Source: JBCBWG01 sp038523925 (GTDB lineage Bacteria; Pseudomonadota; Alphaproteobacteria; Rhizobiales; Hyphomicrobiaceae). From it: 64,000 bases of DNA. Below the pieces are notes generated by a model. The model made no database searches. It was given only the letters and a program-made list of their open reading frames with translations, and had not been told where the DNA came from. Below are positions 6,961-14,120 of the stretch, piece by piece. The first letter of the stretch is position 1, and each line of letters starts with the position of its first letter. The position numbers were made by a program, and so were the translations under genes. Location of the stretch: assembly GCA_038523925.1 (NCBI GenBank), contig JBCBIY010000002.1:310001-374000 (forward strand), read 5' to 3'.

Positions 6961-9735
6961 TTGGAACCGAACCTGTTCCGATACATCTGGCAACATAGCC
7001 GATCCGAGCAGCTTCGCGTTCTGCTCATGATCCTGGCGTCGTTGCCGTTCTACTGGATGTCGCTCGATATCCCGAAGCGGATCGTGAACGATGCGCTGCA
7101 GGGCCGCGCGTTTCAGGACGGCAACACCGAGGCGACGCTGTTCTCGTTCTCGCTACCGCTTCCCGATAGTCTCGGTGGCAGCCTGCAATTGCTCGACGGG
7201 TTCTCGTTCGACCAGCTCGGCTATCTGCTCGCGCTGAGCTTCCTGTTTCTGTTCTTCGTTATCTGCAACGGCGCGTTCAAGTATTACATCAACATCCGGA
7301 AGGGCATTCTGTCGGAGCGCATGCTGCGGCGGATGCGGTTTGAGCTGTTCGCGCGGCTGATGCGCTTCCGCCCGGAGCAGATCCGCGCGGTCAAGCCCGC
7401 TGAGGCGGCCTCGATGATCAAGGACGAGGTGGAGCCCGTTGGCGGTTTCATCGGCGACGCGTTTATCCAACCCGCGTTTCTTGGACTGCAGGCGTTGACG
7501 GCTCTGCTGTTCATTTTGGTCCAGAGCGTCTGGCTCGGCGGCGTCGCACTCGCGATCGTCCTCGTACAGGCTTTTTTGATCCCGTACCTGCGCCGCGAGC
7601 AACTCCGCCTTGGGCGGTTGCGCCAGATCGCGTCGCGGCGTCTCGCCGGCCGGATCGGCGAGATGGTCGATACCGCGCCGATGATCCATGGCCACGGGCT
7701 CAAAGGGCGGACCGAAGCAGAGATCGGCAATCGCCTTGGCGGGCTGTTTGACATCCGCGCCGCGCTCTACAAGCGCAAATTCGCGGTCAAGTATCTGAAC
7801 AACCTGCTGGCGCAGATCACGCCGTTCTTTTTCTACGCGATTGGCGGATACTTCGCCCTGCGCGGGACGCTCGACATCGGCCAGCTTGTCGCCGTCATCG
7901 CCGCCTACCGGGATCTGCCGCCGCCGGTTAAAGAGCTGATCGACTGGGACCAGCGCCGCGCTGATGTCGGCATCAAGTACGAGCAGGTCATCACGCAGTT
8001 CGCCGGCAAAGCCCTCATGCCGGACGATGCACGCGGCGAGCATGTCACCATTCCCGCTGACGCGCCGATCAACGTGCGCGGCCTGACCGTCAACGACCAG
8101 CGCGGGACGCCACTCCTTCAAGGCGCGACGCTGACGTTGCCGCGTCCGGCCCATATCGCGATCGTTGGAAGCAGTTCATCTGGCCGCGACTACCTCGTCC
8201 GCGCCATTGGCCGCCAGATCACCGAGTACGAAGGCCGCGTGGAAATCGGCGGACATCCGGTCGCGCAGCTCCCCGACCGGGCGGCGGCGAAAGTCATGTC
8301 GTATGCGCCGCCGGATCCAATCCTGTTTGCGGGCTCCGTGCGCGACAACATCGAAATTTCGCTTCGGACGCGCGCGCCATCCGAGGACGGCGACGCTGAC
8401 GAACGCCGGCTCCGCGAGGCGCAGCTCAGCGGCAACCCACTGGTGACTGACGACGGCGATTGGATCGACTACGAAGCCGCCGGCGTCGCGTCGCAAGACG
8501 AGCTGGAGGCCCGGCTCATTGATGTGTTGTCGAGTGTCGGGTTGACGGACGCGCTTTACAGCTACGGATTGCAGGGCCGGCTTCCGGCTGACGCAGACCC
8601 GGAGCTGCTCGAACGCGTGCTTGCAGCCCGCGGCCAGATTCGCACCGCGCTCGATGAGCAAGGCCTCAGCCAACTGGTCTCGCCGTTCGACTTCACGCAG
8701 TTCAACGACCAGATGACGCTGCGCGAGAACCTGCTGTTCGGCGTCTTGCGCGATAACCCGGAAGACCCGGGCTGGCCCGCGTTCTTTGATTTCTATACGT
8801 CCGTCGTCCACGCGGAATCGCTCTACCTGCCGGTCATCGAAATCGGGCTGCGGATTGCCGAGAACTCGGTTGAAGTCTTCTCGGACCTGCCAGCCGGGCA
8901 CCCGATCTTCGATCGGTTCTCGATGGTGAAGTCGGACGAACTCGAAGACTACAAGGATCTGATCCGAAACGCCCGGGCGAAGGACGGCATCGAGAACATG
9001 TCGACGGAATCCGTGCGCCGCCTGATCAGGCTTGCCACGGAATACGTCGAGCCCCGGCACCGGCTTGGCCTCGTCACCGAAGAATTCAAAGAGCGGACGC
9101 TGCGCGCCCGCTTCAGCATTCGCCGCCACCTTCCCGATGTTTGCCGCGACCAGATCGAGTTCTACGACGAAGACAAAGTCACGATGACGGCTGCGATCCG
9201 CGACAACCTCCTGTTCGGGCGGACAGCGCAGGGTGTTGCGAATGCGGAGCAACGCGTCTCTGACTTCCTGCGCAAAACGCTGCCGAAGCTCGAACTTGAT
9301 GATCTCATCTACTCGCTCGGCCTCGACTACGATGTCGGGCCCGGCGGCCGCGCCCTTTTCGCAGAACAGCGCGCCGCGATCACGCTCGCGCGCAGCCTCG
9401 TGCGCCAGCCCAACATCCTGATCATGGAAGATGCGCTCAAAGCCTTCGGACGAGACGATGCCGGCGGAATTCTTCAGCGCACGCGCCAACGCTTCGAAGG
9501 CCGCACGCTGATTACAACCCTTGATCCATCGGAAGATGCCACCGATTTCGATATGGTGGTGACTTTCGAGGGCGCCCGCGCCATGGTTTCAAAAGAGATG
9601 AGCGCGGAGAAACCGGGCTTGGACGACCGGGACGAGGACGCCGACCACGATGATGCGGCCCCGCCCCGGCAAGATGCCGAAGCTGACGAAACCGACTTGA
9701 TGCCGCAAGCGGCGCTCGATAGGGAGACTCGTTGA
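6961..9735 (+). CDS. ABC exporter-like membrane protein with degenerate ATPase domain
   Basis: A 924-residue fusion of a six-helix ABC membrane domain (residues about 1-350) and an expanded nucleotide-binding domain. The ATPase motifs are all altered: Walker A reads GSSSSGRD (403-410) with Arg for the Lys, the signature reads LFAEQ (799-803) where LSGGQ is expected, Walker B reads ILIMED, and the H-loop region reads LITTLDPS with no His. The motif that follows a Q-loop occurs three times (VRDNIEIS, LRENLLFG, IRDNLLFG), so the domain carries an internal expansion of about 280 residues. The C-terminal 45 residues are acidic. Start is TTG at 6961, five bases after GGGAAGG. The stop overlaps the ATG of the next gene (TGATG). 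Hydrolysis looks doubtful; transport substrate unknown. Confidence 0.88.
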   Translation: MEPNLFRYIWQHSRSEQLRVLLMILASLPFYWMSLDIPKRIVNDALQGRAFQDGNTEATLFSFSLPLPDSLGGSLQLLDGFSFDQLGYLLALSFLFLFFVICNGAFKYYINIRKGILSERMLRRMRFELFARLMRFRPEQIRAVKPAEAASMIKDEVEPVGGFIGDAFIQPAFLGLQALTALLFILVQSVWLGGVALAIVLVQAFLIPYLRREQLRLGRLRQIASRRLAGRIGEMVDTAPMIHGHGLKGRTEAEIGNRLGGLFDIRAALYKRKFAVKYLNNLLAQITPFFFYAIGGYFALRGTLDIGQLVAVIAAYRDLPPPVKELIDWDQRRADVGIKYEQVITQFAGKALMPDDARGEHVTIPADAPINVRGLTVNDQRGTPLLQGATLTLPRPAHIAIVGSSSSGRDYLVRAIGRQITEYEGRVEIGGHPVAQLPDRAAAKVMSYAPPDPILFAGSVRDNIEISLRTRAPSEDGDADERRLREAQLSGNPLVTDDGDWIDYEAAGVASQDELEARLIDVLSSVGLTDALYSYGLQGRLPADADPELLERVLAARGQIRTALDEQGLSQLVSPFDFTQFNDQMTLRENLLFGVLRDNPEDPGWPAFFDFYTSVVHAESLYLPVIEIGLRIAENSVEVFSDLPAGHPIFDRFSMVKSDELEDYKDLIRNARAKDGIENMSTESVRRLIRLATEYVEPRHRLGLVTEEFKERTLRARFSIRRHLPDVCRDQIEFYDEDKVTMTAAIRDNLLFGRTAQGVANAEQRVSDFLRKTLPKLELDDLIYSLGLDYDVGPGGRALFAEQRAAITLARSLVRQPNILIMEDALKAFGRDDAGGILQRTRQRFEGRTLITTLDPSEDATDFDMVVTFEGARAMVSKEMSAEKPGLDDRDEDADHDDAAPPRQDAEADETDLMPQAALDRETR

Positions 9736-10181
9736 TGAGCCTCGTTCGTGAATGCGAAATGCTTGAGTGCATTCCGTTGTTCAACAACGTCGACCTTTCC
9801 AAACGGAAGCTCGTCGCGATGTCGAGTGACCGGATGACATTTGGTCCGGGCGAGATCGTCGTGCGTGAAGGCGACCCTTCGGATGCGGTCTACGTCATGC
9901 TTGCCGGCGCCGTGCGCGTCGTCAAACAGGACGACAATCGCGCGCTTGAACTGGCGCAGCTTCGCGGTGGTGCTGTCTTCGGCGAAACCGGCGTTGTGTG
10001 CGGCCGCAAACGCTCAGCAACGATCATGGCCATCGAAGAGACGGAGATGCTGCGGATCGATGCGCGCGTGTTCATGGAGCTTCTAGAACAGGTTCCGCAG
10101 TTTGCGCTCGCGCTGACGCGTGAGCTTGCCGACCGGGTGGAGACGGTCAACAAGCGCCTCCTCGACCAATCCGCCGCCTGA
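9735..10181 (+). CDS. Stand-alone cyclic-nucleotide-binding domain protein
   Basis: A 148-residue protein made of one Crp-type cyclic nucleotide-binding domain. The beta-roll includes FGPGEIVVREGDPSDAVYVMLAGAVRV, and the phosphate-binding cassette is recognisable at GAVFGETGVVCGRKRSATIMA, with the Gly-Glu and Arg that contact the cyclic phosphate. There is no helix-turn-helix after the C-helix; the protein stops at LLDQSAA, so it is not a transcription factor. The ATG overlaps the TGA of the ABC gene, with AGGGAG 9 bases upstream, indicating translational coupling. The adjacent adenylate cyclase offers a source of ligand. Likely role: a cAMP-sensing partner of the ABC protein (inference). Confidence 0.9.
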   Translation: MSLVRECEMLECIPLFNNVDLSKRKLVAMSSDRMTFGPGEIVVREGDPSDAVYVMLAGAVRVVKQDDNRALELAQLRGGAVFGETGVVCGRKRSATIMAIEETEMLRIDARVFMELLEQVPQFALALTRELADRVETVNKRLLDQSAA

Positions 10182-10224
10182 TTTCGGCACCGGACAGACG
10201 ACAGAACAAGAGCGAGCTTCCAGA

Positions 10225-11955
10225 GTGGCGACAACCAGCACAAGTCCCACGTCCGGCGAAGCTACGCGCTCCGTCGCCCCGCAAACCTTCAGCGAAAAGC
10301 TCTACGGATGGGAGCGCTCGCTCCGGCTTTGGTCCGGACTGGTGCTGTTTGTCTTCGTCCTCAGCCATTTTGTAAACCACGCCGTCGGCATCTTCGGTGT
10401 CGACGCGATGGAGGCGCTGCAGCCCTACCGCGTTTACGTCTGGCGGAGCTGGCCTGGCACGATCCTGCTCTACGGCGCAGCGATCGTTCACGTGCTCTTC
10501 GTTCTCAAGCGGATCGTCAGCCGCCGAACCTGGCGCATGCCATTTCAGGAAGCGCTGCAGATCGCGCTTGGCTTGGTGATTCCGGTCCTGCTCTACAAGC
10601 ATGTGATCGGGACGCGCTATCTCGCGTCAACGGCGGGTATTGATGACCGGTACGCCGCCGCACTTGTCCAGCTTTATCCTGGCAACGCGATTGATCAGAC
10701 CATCCTGCTGTTGATCGTCTGGATCCACGGCGTCATCGGCATTCATTACACGTTGCGGTCGCGGAGCTGGTTTCCGCGATGGCGGGAGCTGCTGGTGGTC
10801 ATCTCGGTGCTGGTGCCCGTCCTGGCACTTGCAGGATTTGTCGCCGGCGGGCGCGAAGCGCTGGAGTTGGACATTGCCGGCGCTAGTTGGACCGACGCCC
10901 AACGGGAAGCCTTTATCGAGGCTGCCCGCATCGTGAACCTCTCGCTCCTGGGCGCAGCCGGCTTGATCGTCGCCGCGATCGTCGGGCTTTGGCTGAAGCG
11001 GCGGATCGGCCAACGCGTTCCGATCCGCTACGTCGGCCACGGCGTCGTCGACCTGCCGCGCGGCTCAACCCTCCTTGAGGGCAGCCGCAACGGCGGCATT
11101 CCCCACCCGTCACTGTGCGGCGGGCGCGGGCGCTGCTCGACCTGCCGTGTGCTCGTGACGGAAGGTATCGACACGCTCGGCGAGCCGGCCTCCGTCGAGG
11201 CCTCCATGCTGAAGCGGATCGCAGCCCCCTCGCGCGTCCGTCTGGCCTGCCAGATCCACCCGAAAAAACCGCTCAGCGTGCAGGTCCTGCTACCCATCAG
11301 CGCGCGCGAAGGCAACGTCGACTGGGGCGAAGAAGCCTATCAGTGGGGAACGGAAGTTACCGCGACCGTGCTCTTCGTCGACCTGCGCGCTTTCGCGAAA
11401 CTTTCGCAGACGCAGCTGCCCTATGACCTAATCGTCCTGCTCAACCGCTACCTCTCGGAGATGCGCCAGGCGTGCGAGGCGCACAATGGCCGCGTCACGA
11501 ACGTCGTGAGCGATGGGCTGACGGCAGTCTTTGGGCTCGATGGCGGGCGCCGGCAAGGGTCCAGCCACGCCATCGGCGCCGCGCGCGCGATGCTGAAAGC
11601 CGTCGAAGCGCTGAACGAGGAGATGCAGGCAGCGCTTTCGATGCCGCTGCGGATCGGCATCGGCATCCACACCGGGCCTCTGGTGATGGCGCGTGTTGGC
11701 GATGAAGTCCGGGGCTTTTCGGTCACCGCGCTCGGCGAAAGCGTGACGATTGCGGGGCGGCTGGAGCAGGCAACGAAGGACGCGCTCAGCGATTGCCTGA
11801 TATCGCAGGAAGCCTTGAAGGCGACCGGCCGACAGATCATGGGCTCGTCACGGCGCGAGCTGATCATCCCGGGCCGTGAAGCGCCAGTGCTCGCGTACGC
11901 GCTGCGGTCGAGCACGGATACGGAAGAGACAGAGGCGGTCGAAGAGCCCGCCTGA
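10225..11955 (+). CDS. Membrane adenylate cyclase (class III) with 2Fe-2S ferredoxin domain, CyaC-like
   Basis: A 576-residue three-part protein. Residues about 36-260 form around six membrane helices with histidines placed as in SdhC-type cytochrome b anchors (LSHFVNHAVG, AAIVHVLF, LLYKHVIG, WIHGVIGIH). Residues about 268-358 are an adrenodoxin/plant-type 2Fe-2S domain with Cys298, 304, 307 and 342. Residues 378-515 are the class III catalytic domain with metal aspartates in LFVDLRAF (386) and NVVSDGLTAVF (430), and an Arg in IAGRLEQ; the usual Asn before that segment is Thr here. The start is a GTG at 10225, the only sensible one after the cNMP gene, 43 bases downstream. A related Sinorhizobium cyclase, CyaC, has a quinone-responsive diheme anchor. 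Product probably cAMP. Confidence 0.88.
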   Translation: MATTSTSPTSGEATRSVAPQTFSEKLYGWERSLRLWSGLVLFVFVLSHFVNHAVGIFGVDAMEALQPYRVYVWRSWPGTILLYGAAIVHVLFVLKRIVSRRTWRMPFQEALQIALGLVIPVLLYKHVIGTRYLASTAGIDDRYAAALVQLYPGNAIDQTILLLIVWIHGVIGIHYTLRSRSWFPRWRELLVVISVLVPVLALAGFVAGGREALELDIAGASWTDAQREAFIEAARIVNLSLLGAAGLIVAAIVGLWLKRRIGQRVPIRYVGHGVVDLPRGSTLLEGSRNGGIPHPSLCGGRGRCSTCRVLVTEGIDTLGEPASVEASMLKRIAAPSRVRLACQIHPKKPLSVQVLLPISAREGNVDWGEEAYQWGTEVTATVLFVDLRAFAKLSQTQLPYDLIVLLNRYLSEMRQACEAHNGRVTNVVSDGLTAVFGLDGGRRQGSSHAIGAARAMLKAVEALNEEMQAALSMPLRIGIGIHTGPLVMARVGDEVRGFSVTALGESVTIAGRLEQATKDALSDCLISQEALKATGRQIMGSSRRELIIPGREAPVLAYALRSSTDTEETEAVEEPA

Positions 11956-11960
11956 ACCGG

Positions 11961-14084
11961 CTATCGCCCTTCCCGCCACCAGGCGAGCGTCATCAGAAAC
12001 AGAAGCGCTGCCAGCGCCGCGAGCCCGGTGAACATCGGCGTCAGCGTGACACCGCGTGTCACAAACGCCTGCTGATCCTTCAGCGCCATCCAACTGCGGC
12101 CTGCATACTGCGTCGCGCCCGTAAGCAGCGTCACGCGCGGCAGCGACGGCGAAGCTGTTTGAGACGCGGCTTCGCTGCGGGTCCAGTAAACGCCGGCGGC
12201 TGTCTCTTCGACCAGGGGCCGGAGTTTGAGGTCCGTCGCAGTCACTTCCGACATCTCGCGCGGGTCGGGCACGCCCGCATGGGCAACAGCCGTCAGCTTG
12301 CCGGTCTCTGCCGTACTTTCGAACTTGTAGAGGCCCGGCTCACCGACATCGATTTGTGCGCGCCAAACGCCGTCGCGCACCTTGTCGAGTTCAACCGATC
12401 GCGGATCGCCGCTTGGTGGGAAGATTTCGACCGCGTTGACGCGATCTTCCATCGACGTGCGCTCGATTGTGAGCTTCAGCCCGTTTGCTTCCGCAGTCAG
12501 GCGCTCTTCCTCGAGGTCGGGTTCCTTCATCAGCCAGTGCGACAGGCGCCGCAGAAGGTCGGTGTGCGGCCCGCCGCCATCAAAGCCGCGCGCCCAAAGC
12601 CACGCGTGATCCGACGTCAGCAGCGCGACGCGACCCTTGCCTTTGCGATCCAGCACGAGCAGCGGCCGGTCATTGACGCCGCTCATCACGGTGCGCCCGC
12701 GCTCAGGCAGCACATCGACCTGCCGGAACCATTGGCCCCAGCTTGGGTCGCTTTGCAGGGAGCGGTTGCTGCCTGTGAGGCCGCGCGTCACCGGGTGGCG
12801 GAGCCCCTCATCGGTCAGCTTGGGCCGGAAGGCTTGTTCGAGCACCTGCCCCGTTGGCATGGCGGGCAGCGCTGTGAAGAGCGGCGTGCGCACAACCGAC
12901 TGCGGCCCGGCATAATCATCGCCCGCCGCGACCAGAACCGCGCCGCCGTCACGCTCAACGTAGCGCGCGATGTTGTCGTAGTAGAGCAGTTGCAGGATGC
13001 CGCGATGCTGATAGCGGTCGAAGATGATCAGGTCGAATTCCTTGATCTTGACCGAAAACAACTCGCGCGTCGGGAAGGCGATCAACGAGAGCTGATCGAT
13101 GGGCGTCCCGTCCTGCTTCTGCGGTGGCCGCAGAATCGTAAAGTGCACGAGGTCGACCGCCGCGTCAGACTTCAGTAGATTGCGCCATGTCCGTTCGCCG
13201 GCGTGCGGTTCGCCTGAGACGAGCAGCACGCGCAGGTTTTCGCGGACGCCATCGGCGACGATCACCGCGCGGTTGTTGGCGGTCGTCAGTTCGCCGTCGG
13301 TCGCGGCAAGCTCGATCTCGACGATGTTCTTGCCAGAATGCGGGAAGGCCATCGGCACGATCAGCTTTTCACCGATGCGCGCCTGGAGTTGTTCGTCGGC
13401 CTGGCCCTCGCGGCGGACGCGGAGACTGACGGTCGGTGCTGCGCTCGCCGGCACTGCACCTGTCTCGCGAACGGCGATCTCGATATCGCGCGACTGCCCG
13501 ACGATGCCATAGCGCGGTGCGGTCAGGACTTCGATCCGGCGATCGAACTCCTTGGGCTTGCCGGTCAGCAGGACGTGCACGGGCGCGTTAAACCCAAGCG
13601 CCGCTGCGGTCTTCGGGATGTCGTGGACTTGCCCGTCGGTTACAAACACGACGCCGGCGAGACGGTCGGGCGCCACGTCCGTGAGCGCGGCGTTGAGATC
13701 GGCAAACAGATTTGTGCCCGAACGCTGACGGCCATCCGGCTTCGCGCCCGTGACCCACTTCACCTCAAGCTTGTCGATGCCGCCAAGGCGGGCTTCGAGA
13801 CCTTTGCGGATCTCGGCGGACTGCTCCGGCCGGCCGGCGATTGACTGGCTCGTGCTCTCGTCGACGACGACAATCGCGATGTTGCCGAGGCTCTCGCGCT
13901 CCTCCTGCCGCAGCGTCGGGTTTGCAAGCGCGAGCACGAGCGCTGCGAGCGCGAGCGCCCGGAGCATCGCCCCACGCGACCGCCGGAGCAGCAGCGCAAT
14001 CGACAGGACGACGGCGAGCGCAACAGCCGCCCAGAAGAACGGCTCAGGCACCATCGGTGAGAAGTCGACGGAATACTCGGACAT
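11961..14084 (-). CDS. VWA-like membrane protein of the MoxR/DUF58/DUF4159 operon
   Basis: A 707-residue protein with two N-terminal membrane helices (residues about 14-33 and 38-56), a von Willebrand A-like domain and a C-terminal helix (LTPMFTGLAALAALLFLMTL). The VWA metal site is visible as VVVDESTSQS (D-x-S-x-S) and GVVFVTDGQVHD. Further on, LRVLLVSGEPHAGERTWRN begins a class I glutamine-amidotransferase-like domain common in such proteins, here probably non-enzymatic. It is the last gene of a four-gene unit, 36 bases after the DUF4159 gene, and converges tightly on the cyclase gene. Relatives are thought to act with MoxR ATPases in envelope protein maturation or metal insertion. Confidence 0.8.
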   Translation of the reverse strand: MSEYSVDFSPMVPEPFFWAAVALAVVLSIALLLRRSRGAMLRALALAALVLALANPTLRQEERESLGNIAIVVVDESTSQSIAGRPEQSAEIRKGLEARLGGIDKLEVKWVTGAKPDGRQRSGTNLFADLNAALTDVAPDRLAGVVFVTDGQVHDIPKTAAALGFNAPVHVLLTGKPKEFDRRIEVLTAPRYGIVGQSRDIEIAVRETGAVPASAAPTVSLRVRREGQADEQLQARIGEKLIVPMAFPHSGKNIVEIELAATDGELTTANNRAVIVADGVRENLRVLLVSGEPHAGERTWRNLLKSDAAVDLVHFTILRPPQKQDGTPIDQLSLIAFPTRELFSVKIKEFDLIIFDRYQHRGILQLLYYDNIARYVERDGGAVLVAAGDDYAGPQSVVRTPLFTALPAMPTGQVLEQAFRPKLTDEGLRHPVTRGLTGSNRSLQSDPSWGQWFRQVDVLPERGRTVMSGVNDRPLLVLDRKGKGRVALLTSDHAWLWARGFDGGGPHTDLLRRLSHWLMKEPDLEEERLTAEANGLKLTIERTSMEDRVNAVEIFPPSGDPRSVELDKVRDGVWRAQIDVGEPGLYKFESTAETGKLTAVAHAGVPDPREMSEVTATDLKLRPLVEETAAGVYWTRSEAASQTASPSLPRVTLLTGATQYAGRSWMALKDQQAFVTRGVTLTPMFTGLAALAALLFLMTLAWWREGR

Positions 14085-14120
14085 GGACTGCCTGTTGGTC
14101 TCTTGGGTCCTAGACGTGCG

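Noticed and set aside
8176..9489. 437-codon minus-strand frame opposite the ABC gene
   Set aside because: The composition is that of a complementary-strand artefact, and the plus-strand protein is well supported.
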